Part shown: positions 35,069-43,932 of the stretch, one piece after another | Layout of the letters: every line of letters begins with the position of its first letter | Numbering within the stretch: the stretch's first letter is position 1 | The notes under the pieces: model-generated | Told to the model about the DNA's origin: nothing | Seen by the model: the letters and a program-made list of their open reading frames with translations, nothing else | Databases searched by the model: none | Assembly (NCBI GenBank): GCA_018401645.1 | Contig: JAGYKK010000016.1 | Span: 1 to 64,000, forward strand | DNA from: Mycobacterium sp. | Lineage (GTDB): Bacteria > Actinomycetota > Actinomycetes > Mycobacteriales > Mycobacteriaceae | Direction of reading: 5' to 3' | Length of the DNA stretch: 64,000 nucleotides | Program-made: the position numbers and the translations under genes

Positions 35069-36737
35069 CTAAGAGCCCGGAGTGCGCAGCTTATAGCCGC
35101 GGTCGATCACCTCTTCGGGCAGCGGCTGGCTCTCCTCGTTGGGAATCATCACCTCGATGTAGGCGGCCCCGTCGTGGGCCGCAATGGCGTCGAGGGCATC
35201 GTCGAGTTCGGCCACCGTGGTCACCTTCACCGACAGCCAGTCCTTGCAGCCGAACGCGGCGGGCAGCCGGTGGTATTCCACCGGGGCGAGGTCGTCGTAG
35301 GGGTGGCCGCGCTCGCTGATGACGTCCTCAATGCCGTAGAGCCCATTGTTGAGCACGAAGATCACCGGTTTGATGCCGTAACGGCCCATCACGGCGAGCT
35401 CGTTGAGGGTCAGTTGGTGGGAGCCGTCGCCGGTGACCAGCCAGGTGCGCCCGGCGGTCTTGGCCATCGCGATGCCCAGGGTGGCCGGGGTGGCCAACCG
35501 AGTCGAGCCCCAGCCCCTGCTCCTCGGCGCCGACAGCCGCGGCGAGCGCATCCCGTTGAGATGCAGCATGCAGGTGCCGGTTTCGATCACCAGGGTGTCT
35601 CCGGCGCGTAGTCGCTGCTGCAGCCGCAGGTGAAACTGGCCGAGGGTGGTCGGGTCGGCCCCGGGCCGGCGAGCTCGAGCATGGCGGCGGTCAGCGCCGG
35701 CTCCCGGTTGCGCGGCGTCAGCGTCTCAGGAGTGCGTCCAGGACGTCCTCGATGGCGACGTTGAGGTACACGTCGGTGCCGCTGCGAATCCAGTTGTCGT
35801 GGACACAGATTGCGCCGCTGGTGTCCAGGACCGCACCCCACAGGCCGGTGTTGAGCTCGGTTAGCATGATCCCGCCGATGTCAAGGATCACATCGGCGTG
35901 CTCGACGATGTCGCGCACCTCCGGGGGACTCGAGGCCTGTGCCGCGTAGAGACCGATGTACTGCGGCAGGGACTCATCGAGCACGCCCTTGTCATAGGAG
36001 GTGATGGCCACCGGCAGGTTGGCTTTGCTCACCAGTGCGGCGGCTTTGTCGGCGACGCCATAGCGGGCGGTCAGGGTGGTGATGGTGGCGACCGGGTGTT
36101 GTGCGGCAGTGACTTTGGCGGTGATGGCGGCGACGGCTGCGGCCAGTTCGGTTGGGTTGCTGCGCTGGCGCTTGATCTGGTTCAGCGGCACCCCGGCGAC
36201 AGGTGTGCCGATCACCGGCATCAGACCGTTGACCTCGGAGATCACCAGGTAGGCCGGCATCGACTGGCGCAGCGCCTCGCGGATGACCCGCTCGAGTTCG
36301 TCGATGCAGTTGTCGGGGGTGAGCACCGCTGCCACGCAGCAGGCGGTCTCTGAGATCGCTTGGAAGCGGTCATATCTGGTGTCGCCGAGATTGTGGTGGG
36401 TGATCAGGCCCAGGTGCTGGATGCGCTCACTGGGCTTGCCGACGATGTGGAACACCGGTAGGCGGTGGGCCTTGGAACCCATGACCCCGTTGAGCGCGGA
36501 GAGTTCCCCGACGCCGTAGGTGGTGGTCAAAATCGCCGCGCCCCGGATGCGGGCGTACCCGTCGGCGGCGTAGGCGGCGTTGAGTTCGTTGGCGCAACCC
36601 ACCCAGGCCAGGCCGCTGATCTTTTCGACGGCGTCGTCCACCGAGAATGCGTAGTCGCCGGGAACGCCGAAGATCGTGTCGATGCCCAGTGCTGCGAGCC
36701 GTTGCAGGGTGTACTCGGCGACCGTCGGTGAGGTCAT
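35069..36737 (-). CDS. ThDP-dependent alpha-keto acid decarboxylase, three frame breaks
   Basis: The first 339 residues are intact: VAEYTLQRLAALGIDTIFGV, catalytic Glu in CANELNAAYAADGYAR, GVMGSKAHRLPVFHIVG. The last 170 show the ThDP-binding block WLVTGDGSHQLTLNEL and VIFVLNNGLYGIE. Between about 35720 and 35500 the frame changes several times. The whole fits pyruvate/indolepyruvate/branched-chain keto acid decarboxylases (PDC/IpdC/Kdc group). It would convert a 2-keto acid to an aldehyde and CO2 with Mg2+ and thiamine diphosphate. Confidence 0.8.
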
Positions 36738-36784
36738 CTGGGTTGGCTCCTGGCTGTTGGCGGGCTGGATGGGACGATCAGGTC

Positions 36785-37175
36785 ATGGTAAGCGGAATGC
36801 TCGCCGACGCGGTGCTGGTGCTGCACGGACTGTTCATTGCCTGGGTCGCCCTCGGTGCGATAGCGGTGTGGCGTCGGCCGTGGCTGGCGGTGCTGCACCT
36901 GCCGGCGCTGGCGTGGGGACTGTGGATCGAGGTTTCCGGCGGGATCTGTCCGCTCACGCCGTTGGAGAATTCGTTGCGCCGGGCGTTTCCTGACGAATCA
37001 CCGGGGCCAGGCCTTCGGTGGCTTCATCGAGCACTACCTCGGCGGGGCGATCTATCCCGCGGGACTGACCCAACAGGCGCAGTGGATGCTGGCCGGTGCG
37101 CTCCTGGTTTTCAACGCCGTGCCCTACGCATTGATGATCGCCCGGACCGTGCGCGCCCGCGACACCTCGGCGTAA
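36785..37175 (+). CDS. DUF2784 membrane protein, one frame break
   Basis: ATG 36785 begins MVSGMLADAVLVLHGLFIAW. Four hydrophobic helices and the DUF2784 signature (WGLWIEVSGGICPLTPLENS, then QAFGGFIEHYLGGAIYP in the next frame) are visible. One indel near 36995-37005 separates the halves; the second frame ends at TAA 37173-37175. Small inner-membrane protein of unknown function, divergent from the decarboxylase. Confidence 0.75.
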
Positions 37176-37218
37176 TCCGACGTCAGTCGACGGTAGCCCG
37201 TCGTCGCGGAGATCTGAG

Positions 37219-37668
37219 TCAACGGAGAACGGCCACCAAGATGGCGATCGCCAATGCGGCCCGGACAGTCCAGGCGGCGGTGCGGATCCAATTCGTTGCG
37301 ATCAGCTGGTTAAGAGTCGCGGACTCAAAGCGCGCGTTGAGCCGGTCGTGCAGTGGAGCCGAGACGAGCGCCGTGGTGCCGATCGCGACCGCCTCGGCCC
37401 CGGCGCCGGCCCACGGCAACCACGAGCTGAGCCCGGGGGGCGCGGCGAAGAGGAAGGCAAGCACACACGCTGCCTCAACGGCCATCAGTGGCCCGACCAC
37501 CAGCGAGATGCGCGTGCGGTGGGCGCTTTCAAAGCGGGTGAAGTGAGGTTCCGAAACAAAACGCATGAGCGGGTAGTGCACGACCTGGACGAGCCAGATC
37601 ACGCCGAACATCCCCACCGAGGCGACGACCTGGGCGACGGCGACGATCTCGGCCGTCCGCGGGTTCAC
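37219..37668 (-). CDS. Four-helix membrane protein of unknown function
   Basis: 149 residues with four hydrophobic segments, a loop VQVVHYPLMRFVSEPHFTRF and a conserved Arg/His-rich first loop (ESAHRTRISLVV). It resembles small DUF1772-like membrane proteins but I am not certain of the family. Its start overlaps the stop of the EEP gene by 4 nt (ATGA), so the two are co-translated. Confidence 0.7.
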   Translation of the reverse strand: MNPRTAEIVAVAQVVASVGMFGVIWLVQVVHYPLMRFVSEPHFTRFESAHRTRISLVVGPLMAVEAACVLAFLFAAPPGLSSWLPWAGAGAEAVAIGTTALVSAPLHDRLNARFESATLNQLIATNWIRTAAWTVRAALAIAILVAVLR

Positions 37669-38498
37669 AACTCGACCTCGGCCACCACCGCGTAATGGTC
37701 ACTGGCCCACACCCCGTCGACCGCCGCGGTGCCGGCTAGCGAACACCGGCGCACATGGCCCGCTCCGCGTCGGCGCGGTGTGGACACCATCACGTAGTCG
37801 AGGCGGCGGTGAGGATGGATGGCGCGGCGTGGAACCAGGGGGTTTGCGGCGGACCAGGTGTGTCCCGGGTCGGTGTTGCCCGCGGCGGTCCAGGCGTCGA
37901 CCAGGGTGAAGCCCGGCGTCGTTCCGGGGGCCAGGCCGGTCGCGCGCCGGTACTCGTCGGACTCCGGTGTGCAGTTGAGGTCACCGGCGAGGATGGCGGG
38001 CAGCGCCTCGCGGCGCTGCGTTTCATCACCGAGGACCTCAGCGAGATGATCCACCAGGGCTGCCATCTGGACGCTGCGGCGGGCCGACTGCTCAAGGCCG
38101 TGCTCCAAATGGGTACCGGCCGCGATGAACGGACCGCCCTCCTCGGCGGGTCGGTGCACCCGGGTCACCAGTACATGGCGCCAGGTCGGCTCGCCGTGCT
38201 CATCGGGCAGGGAACACAGTCGTTCGATGGTCAACGGCCAGCGGGCCAGGACGGCGTTGACGACCCAGTACGAGGCGTCCGGGTAGCGATCGAATCCCGC
38301 CAGTTCTGCCGCCGTGACCGTGTAGAGGCCCAGTTCCTCGCTGAGGCGGGCGGCCTGGGTGCTGCCGGCGCGTTCGACCCAGGACTCCTGCAGGGTGAGC
38401 ACGTCAGGGGCGATCTGTGCGATGCCTGACCGCAGCGCGGCGTGCCGGGGGACCCAGTCGCCCACCCGGCCCTGGGTGTTCCAGGTCATGACGCGCAT
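37665..38498 (-). CDS. Endonuclease/exonuclease/phosphatase family enzyme
   Basis: 277 residues with a complete EEP active site in order: MTWNTQG, LTLQESWVE, GTHLEHG, LAGDLNCTPESDEY, LDYVMVST and ASDHYAVVAEVEL. Members hydrolyse phosphodiesters in nucleic acids, lipids or nucleotides using Mg2+. No signal peptide is seen, so it acts in the cytoplasm. It is in an operon with the following membrane protein and divergent from the sensor-HTH paralogue at 38589. Confidence 0.85.
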   Translation of the reverse strand: MRVMTWNTQGRVGDWVPRHAALRSGIAQIAPDVLTLQESWVERAGSTQAARLSEELGLYTVTAAELAGFDRYPDASYWVVNAVLARWPLTIERLCSLPDEHGEPTWRHVLVTRVHRPAEEGGPFIAAGTHLEHGLEQSARRSVQMAALVDHLAEVLGDETQRREALPAILAGDLNCTPESDEYRRATGLAPGTTPGFTLVDAWTAAGNTDPGHTWSAANPLVPRRAIHPHRRLDYVMVSTPRRRGAGHVRRCSLAGTAAVDGVWASDHYAVVAEVEL

Positions 38499-38588
38499 CG
38501 GTCCACCCTCCTCGTCGTCCCTGCGATCTTGTCGTACCCCCTCACTAATCTTCGGGTGTCAGGACGTTCAGGCGACGAGAGGGGGGGT

Positions 38589-39469
38589 GTGTTGGCTCAA
38601 TCCATCAACACCAGTTACGCAGTTATCGTTCTCGGGGACCACGGGACCCTCGAGATCAGTGATCTTGCGGAGAAGGCGGCCGAGCAGGGTGCGGTGATCG
38701 CCGAGACCTACAGCTTCGAACCGGGTGATCCGGGCTCTCAGGACGACCTCACCGACGTGGAGGCGGTGGTCGCGGCGCTGAGCCGGGCCGTGGCGATCAG
38801 GGCGGATGTCTGGGTGCCGTTTCCGCTGCCGGATCTGGGCCGCGAGGAGCATGTCCGCCGGGTCAGCCTAGTTCTGCAGCGCCACGGCCTGAACATGGTG
38901 ATGGGCCAGGCGCTGGAGCCGTGCTCCCGGGACGGCGGGTACAACCCGATCGACTTCGCGCTGCGCACCGAGGTGCGTGCGGTCGACGAACTCGACCGTG
39001 CGGCGATCGCCGCGGCCGGCGCGCGGACCCTTGGGGCGGAGATCGAGCGTGCCTTCGCCGAGGCCGACATCAGCGTCGCCGGCCACCCGGGCGGCGACGC
39101 GGGGAATTCCCGCCGAGGCCCGGCGGCGATGACGCCGACGAGCCCACGACGTGTGCGCCCGCCCGGCCCGCGCGTGCTCGCTGCGTGAAAACTCCCGGCA
39201 GCGGCGAGAAGCTCTACGGCATCGGCGCGGTCGCGCGACTCTTTGGCAGGCCGGTGCAGTGGGTCAACGCGGCGCTGCGCAACAACTCCTTCGTCCGCGA
39301 GGACGGCTCGGTCATCGAACCGATCAAAATCGGCAAGGGGCGGGTTCGCCGGTTCAGCCACACCGACCTCGACGAGATGCTTCGGTCCTGCTATCGGCAG
39401 GGCCTGGTGAGCGAGGACGAGTATCTGAGCCTGATCGCGGTGCTGTTCTGCGAGCGGATGGGGTGGTGA
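38589..39469 (+). CDS. Sensor-like plus helix-turn-helix protein (paralogue 2), one frame break
   Basis: GTG 38589 after a purine-rich AGAGGGGGGG. The N-terminal half (SYAVIVLGDHGTLEISDLA, DVWVPFPLPDLGREEHVRRV) and the C-terminal helix-turn-helix (GAVARLFGRPVQWVNAALR) are clear paralogues of the 24408 product. The frame breaks between about 39080 and 39190, where the second half continues in another frame. It has no operon partner downstream; the divergent neighbour is an EEP phosphodiesterase, parallel to the phosphatase that follows paralogue 1. Confidence 0.7.
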
Positions 39470-39690
39470 GGTGTCCGGTGGTGACGGTCACCCCACGCGG
39501 GGTGCGGAGGCGCCGGTGCGCGTAATCCAGAGATGCGATCCCCGGCAGGCTGATGTGAGGAATTAGGCATCAAGTAGCGGCGGCTACGCCAAAAACCTCA
39601 ACATGTGTATTAACCTTTCGTGAACGGCAGGCCTGAGTCCCACCATTTCACGCTCACGACGTGATCTGCCGGTAGAGGAGTCGTAGCCCT

Positions 39691-41085
39691 GTGCGCATCG
39701 CCGCCGAGCTTCCGCCCACCGGACACGCCGTCATCATCGGCGCGAGTATGGCCGGACTGTGCGCCGCACGGGTGCTGAGCGACCACTTCACCCGGGTCTC
39801 GGTCTACGACCGCGATGCCCTTCCCGACCTTCCGGTCGACCGTTCGGCCATTCCGCAGGGCCAGCACGTTCACCTACTGATGGCCCGCGGTGCGCACGAG
39901 CTCGAGGGGCTGTTTCCGGGTTTGCTCGACGACATGGCCGCCGACGGCATGCCGGTGGTGCTCAACGCGCCCGGCGAGATTCACTTCGCGGCATCCGGTC
40001 ACGTGCTCGGCACCGGACACAGCGGACAGGACGGTTTCACCGGGTACCTACCGAGCCGGGCTCTGCTCGAATGGCATGTCAGGGAGCGCGTCAAGGCTCT
40101 GCCCGGCGTCGAGATCGTTTCCGGTGATGTCGACGAGCCGGTGTTCGATCCGGTCGCCGGACGGGTGATCGGCGTTGTTCTCGACGGTGGGCTGTCGATT
40201 CCGGCCGACCTCGTCGTTGACGCGTCGGGCCGGGGCAGTCGACTCCCGGCCTGGCTGCAGAAATGGGGCTTCGACTCGCCTCGGGTGGACGAGGTGAAGG
40301 TCGGCGTCACCTACGCGTCGCTGCGGGTGCGTATCCCGGTGGGAATGATGCCGGAGAAGATGGTTGTGGTCGGCGCCTCGGACGAACGGCCCCGGGGCAT
40401 CGGGATGCTGTTCCACGAGGACGGCGCCTGGACGGTGACGGCCTTCGGAGTGGGCGGCGCCAAACCGCCGCAGGACTTCGCCGGTGTCTGTGCGCTGGCC
40501 GACGGCCTGGTTCCGCCACACATCGCCGCGGCATTGCGGGCCGGCGAAACGCTCGGCACGATGAAACTCCACAGCTATCCGACCAGCAAGTGGCGCCGCT
40601 ACGACAAGCTCGCTTCGCTGCCGGACGGCATCCTGCCCTTCGGCGATGCCGTCATAAGCGTTAATCCCACCTTCGGGCAGGGCGTCACGATGTCGGCACT
40701 GCAGGCCGCCGTCATGCGCGACGTGTTAGCCCGCGGCACCCACGACCTCACCGCGCGGTTGGCCCGCAGCACCTCGCGGACCGTCTTTCCGGTGTGGACG
40801 GGCAACGCCATCGCCGATATGAGCGCCGACCTGGCGTCGGGCCCACGGCACTGGTGGTACCGACCGGCCTACAGCCTGATCGAACAGTTCCTCGGTGCGG
40901 CCGAGTCCGACGCGGTGCTGGCCGAGTGGTTCCTGCGCCGGACCAGCATGCTCGACAGCCTCTACGTCATACCTCCGCCACACATATTGGCTCGCACCAT
41001 CCGGCACAACACCAGGGCCTGGCTGGCACAGCGCCGCAGGTCCGGCGCGGGCGCGGTCCGGGTCTACGCGGACAGCCAGGCGTAG
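39691..41085 (+). CDS. FAD-dependent oxidoreductase (geranylgeranyl reductase / tryptophan halogenase-like fold)
   Basis: 464 residues, GTG start at 39691. The FAD dinucleotide motif HAVIIGASMAGLCAARVLSD is at the N-terminus, a DASGRGSRLP motif near residue 178, and the FAD-pyrophosphate motif GILPFGDAVISVNPTFGQG near 315. This places it among group A flavin monooxygenases and geranylgeranyl-reductase-like enzymes. Substrate unknown. Transcribed alone; the region 39470-39690 contains a GGTGACGGTCACC palindrome (39480-39492) but no gene. Confidence 0.85.
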   Translation: MRIAAELPPTGHAVIIGASMAGLCAARVLSDHFTRVSVYDRDALPDLPVDRSAIPQGQHVHLLMARGAHELEGLFPGLLDDMAADGMPVVLNAPGEIHFAASGHVLGTGHSGQDGFTGYLPSRALLEWHVRERVKALPGVEIVSGDVDEPVFDPVAGRVIGVVLDGGLSIPADLVVDASGRGSRLPAWLQKWGFDSPRVDEVKVGVTYASLRVRIPVGMMPEKMVVVGASDERPRGIGMLFHEDGAWTVTAFGVGGAKPPQDFAGVCALADGLVPPHIAAALRAGETLGTMKLHSYPTSKWRRYDKLASLPDGILPFGDAVISVNPTFGQGVTMSALQAAVMRDVLARGTHDLTARLARSTSRTVFPVWTGNAIADMSADLASGPRHWWYRPAYSLIEQFLGAAESDAVLAEWFLRRTSMLDSLYVIPPPHILARTIRHNTRAWLAQRRRSGAGAVRVYADSQA

Positions 41086-41194
41086 CTCGCCGCGATCGAC
41101 CCGTTTGATTGGCGCGTTCTGCCGCAATTCCCGGTTGCCGGCCACCGTCCCAACCCATGCAGCGGATCGTCGATATCCAGTCCCGGCGCGGTCC

Positions 41195-41992
41195 CTAGTC
41201 GAACAGGTCGGGTTGCTCGCGGGTGATGCGGGCGAACAACGGCTGGAAGCTGAACCAGCCGGCGAAGTGACTGCCGACCTGGGTGCCGGTGAGGGTGGCC
41301 ATCTCCGGATCGATGAGGATCGGGGTTCCGACGGCCTCGGCCATCAACTGCGCGTGACAGGTCCGCTCCATGGTGATGAACCACCACGCGGCCTCCTCGA
41401 CTGACTGTCCGACGGTGAGCAGGCCGTGGTTGCGCAGGATCACGGCCTTGTTGCCGGCCAGATCGTGGGCGATGCGCTTGCCCTCCTCGATGTCGAGCAC
41501 CACACCGGAATAGTTGTCGAACAGCGCGTGGTCGCCGTAGAAGGCGCACGCGTCCTGGGTGATCGGATCGAGCGTGCGGCCCAGGGTCGACCAGGTCTTG
41601 CCGTACACCGAGTGTGCGTGGGCCGCGCCGATGACGTCCGGGCGTGCGGCGTGAACCTGGGAGTGGATAGCGAAGGCGGCCTGGTTCACCGGCCGGTCAC
41701 CCTCCACGATGGTGCCGTCGTGGCGCACCAGCAGTAGATCGCTGACCCGGATGTGGCCGAAGTCCATGCCGAACGGGTTCACCCAGAAGTGGTCGGTGAA
41801 CTCCGGGTCGCGGGCGGTGATGTGACCCGCGACGCCCTCGTCGAAGCCGAACTTGCTGAACAACCGGAACGCCGCTGCGAGGTTCTGTTTGCGGTGCAGT
41901 CGTTCCTCGGCGGTATCGCGGTCTTGGGGCAGCAGCGCCGCAATGTTGCCGCCCGCCATCTTCTGCGCCTGTTCGGCGGCGGTGTCAGTCAT
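41195..41992 (-). CDS. Class II aldolase/adducin family protein
   Basis: 265 residues. The zinc site of class II aldolases is visible in IGAAHAHSVYGK (His-x-His) and ILRNHGLLTVG (His), with Glu in the VAGHITARDPE region. Members cleave or rearrange phosphorylated sugars. A fuculose-1-phosphate-type aldolase, or a decarboxylase-like use, cannot be told apart here. Palindrome copy 6 lies 43 bp upstream. Confidence 0.85.
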   Translation of the reverse strand: MTDTAAEQAQKMAGGNIAALLPQDRDTAEERLHRKQNLAAAFRLFSKFGFDEGVAGHITARDPEFTDHFWVNPFGMDFGHIRVSDLLLVRHDGTIVEGDRPVNQAAFAIHSQVHAARPDVIGAAHAHSVYGKTWSTLGRTLDPITQDACAFYGDHALFDNYSGVVLDIEEGKRIAHDLAGNKAVILRNHGLLTVGQSVEEAAWWFITMERTCHAQLMAEAVGTPILIDPEMATLTGTQVGSHFAGWFSFQPLFARITREQPDLFD

Positions 41993-42034
41993 GGGGTCAG
42001 ATTACGCCGGTCTGGAGATGAACACATCGATTAA

Positions 42035-42062
42035 AACTTGATATCACCGGTGATATCGGATT
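42035..42062. repeat. GATATC palindrome family, copy 6
   Basis: AACTTGATATCACC / GGTGATATCGGATT palindrome; the outer 3' bases have drifted. The tail GGGGGGACATGGCGTC is only partly like that after copies 3-5. It lies between a class II aldolase gene start and an SRPBCC remnant. Confidence 0.7.
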
Positions 42063-42089
42063 CTGGGGGGACATGGCGTCTCCGGAACC

Positions 42090-42265
42090 TCAGCGCTCCA
42101 AAGCCTTGGCGCACCCGGCGAGGATCGCGGTGAAGTTCCACGGCAGCAGCCGCGCACTCGCCACCTCCATGGCCGTGCCGCCTCCGCGAATCGGATGGGT
42201 GTAGGAAATGGTCCAGTCGACACCGGTGCCGCCGCGATGGTGCGTTCGACATGAATACCGACCAT
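42090..42265 (-). pseudogene. SRPBCC-like remnant
   Basis: ATG 42265 (MVGIHVERTIAAAP) overlaps the stop of the acyltransferase gene (TGATG). After about 14 codons the frame changes and continues VDWTISYTHPIRGGG and ARLLPWNFTAILAGCAKALE to a stop at 42090. The two ends match the start and end of a START/SRPBCC domain protein, and the middle of about 90 residues is missing. It is probably a deletion relic. Confidence 0.5.
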
Positions 42266-43851
42266 CAGCGCGTCAAGGGATCCCCGGCCAGCGCCGCGGT
42301 TCCGATGACCTCACGGAATCCTGATCGCAGACTCTCGACGAGGGCATCGCGGTCCTCGACCGCCGCGTCGTCGGTGCTGACCCCGACACTCGCGGTGCCC
42401 TCGTAGGTCAGCATCGTGACGTTGATCGCCGCCCCGATGGTGCCGACCAAGGGGTACATCCGCTCGATCTTGGCACCGGCCAGCCACACCGGCACCGGCA
42501 CCCCGGGCACGTTGGAGGCGGTCAGATCTGAGGTCTGGGCCGCCGCCGACACCAGCTCCGGGGGCAGGAATCGGGTCAGCTCGGCGAAATAATCGGCCAG
42601 TTTCAAGGCCGGTTCGGCACGCCAGCTGCGCACCGTGTTCGCCGCCGCCTCCAGCACATCGTCGATGACGTTGGAGATCGGGATCTCGAAGCGCGCGATC
42701 GTCACCGCATTGCTCTGGTCGTCCGAGGTGCGCAGCGAGATCGGCATATTCATCCGCAACTCCCCGACCGGTCGGCCCATCTTCTCGTGATAGCGGTACA
42801 TGCCGACGCTGATCGCCGCTAGGAACAGATCGTTGACGGTGCGCTCACGCTTTTTGGCCGCGGCGCGGAACTCCGCGAAGTCCATGTCGATGGTGTTGAA
42901 GTGGTAGTTAATACTGCGCAACTGCATGATCGGCGACAGCGGACCCAGCGGCAGCGGGATCTTGGTGAACCGCGCCACCGACTCCGCGGTGTCGCGCACC
43001 TTGCCGATCAGCTCCAGCGGATTCTTGACCGCCGCCAGGGCCAACGGCCCGATTCCCTTGATGACGTCCTCGGCGGTCTTGGCGACCCATCCGACGTTAT
43101 TGCGGATCACGGCCTGCATGAAGCCGCGGGTGTCGAGCTCGAAGGGCTCGGGAGCGTCCGGCATGGGCCCGAGATCGCTGCCCTCCGGTGTGAAGTCGAA
43201 CAGTGCCAGACCGAGTTGCACCGTGCCCTGCCCGTCGGCGATGGCGTGATGCAACTTCAGAATGAGTGCCGCCTTGCCACCGGCGAGACCCTCCACCACA
43301 GTCACCCGCCACAGTGGCCGTTCCTTGTCGAAGTCGGTCATGGACTGCCGGCGGGCTTCGGTGAGGACGTCATCCCAGCTCGCCCCGGGCATGCTGAACC
43401 GGCGCATGTGATAGCCCAGATCGAAGTCCGGATCGACGACCACGCGGGGGGTCTGCAGATTCAGTGGGCCTTCAACGACCTTGGAGCGCAACACCGGGGC
43501 AAGCCGACTCGCACGCTCGAAGCGATCACACAGCATGTCCCAATCCGGGTTGGTCTCGAGCACCAGCAGGCCGATGATGGTGGAGCGCATGACCGGATCG
43601 TCGGTGGCCATCCGCCACGTCGCGAAGTCCCAGCCACCGAGGCGTCGGGCTCCGGTGATCGTCTCCTGGCCCCGAAGTTTCTTGGTCGGGGCCTTCTTCT
43701 TCGCCGGGGCCTTCTTGGCGGGTGCCTTCTTGGCGGGTGCCTTCTTGGCGGGTGCCTTCTTCGCCGGTGCTTTCTTGGCGGGGGCCTTCTTTACCGGAGC
43801 CTTCTTTACCGGAGCCTTTTTCGCCGGTGCCTTCTTCGGGCTGTCCGCCAT
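42265..43851 (-). CDS. Wax ester synthase/diacylglycerol acyltransferase with Lys/Ala/Pro-rich N-terminal tail
   Basis: 528 residues from ATG 43851. After a 55-residue tail of AKKAP repeats comes the WS/DGAT catalytic domain with HHAIADGQG (HHxxxDG), an N-terminal substrate segment (ETITGARRLGGWDFATWRMA) and the C-terminal acyltransferase domain (SALTAS-like SDLTASNVPGVPVPVWL). It should transfer an acyl group from acyl-CoA to diacylglycerol or alcohol for storage lipid. The tail resembles the basic tails of histone-like mycobacterial proteins and is unusual on this enzyme. Confidence 0.9.
   Translation of the reverse strand: MADSPKKAPAKKAPVKKAPVKKAPAKKAPAKKAPAKKAPAKKAPAKKAPAKKKAPTKKLRGQETITGARRLGGWDFATWRMATDDPVMRSTIIGLLVLETNPDWDMLCDRFERASRLAPVLRSKVVEGPLNLQTPRVVVDPDFDLGYHMRRFSMPGASWDDVLTEARRQSMTDFDKERPLWRVTVVEGLAGGKAALILKLHHAIADGQGTVQLGLALFDFTPEGSDLGPMPDAPEPFELDTRGFMQAVIRNNVGWVAKTAEDVIKGIGPLALAAVKNPLELIGKVRDTAESVARFTKIPLPLGPLSPIMQLRSINYHFNTIDMDFAEFRAAAKKRERTVNDLFLAAISVGMYRYHEKMGRPVGELRMNMPISLRTSDDQSNAVTIARFEIPISNVIDDVLEAAANTVRSWRAEPALKLADYFAELTRFLPPELVSAAAQTSDLTASNVPGVPVPVWLAGAKIERMYPLVGTIGAAINVTMLTYEGTASVGVSTDDAAVEDRDALVESLRSGFREVIGTAALAGDPLTR
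43680..43845. repeat. Tandem repeats coding the AKKAP tail
   Basis: On the minus strand, a 15-bp unit encoding KKAPA or KKAPV repeats about ten times with few changes, producing the basic N-terminal tail of the acyltransferase. The copy number may vary between strains. Confidence 0.8.
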
Positions 43852-43932
43852 GTGTCCTCCTAGTTCGCCGGCATCAGCGCTGCCGTCGATGAGAATCCTT
43901 GCACCCCGCGGTCGTCCGGCGGGCAGCATGAC

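Noticed and set aside
39480-39492. GGTGACGGTCACC palindrome after the sensor-HTH gene as an attachment site
   Set aside because: Too short, not repeated elsewhere in the window and no integrase gene nearby.
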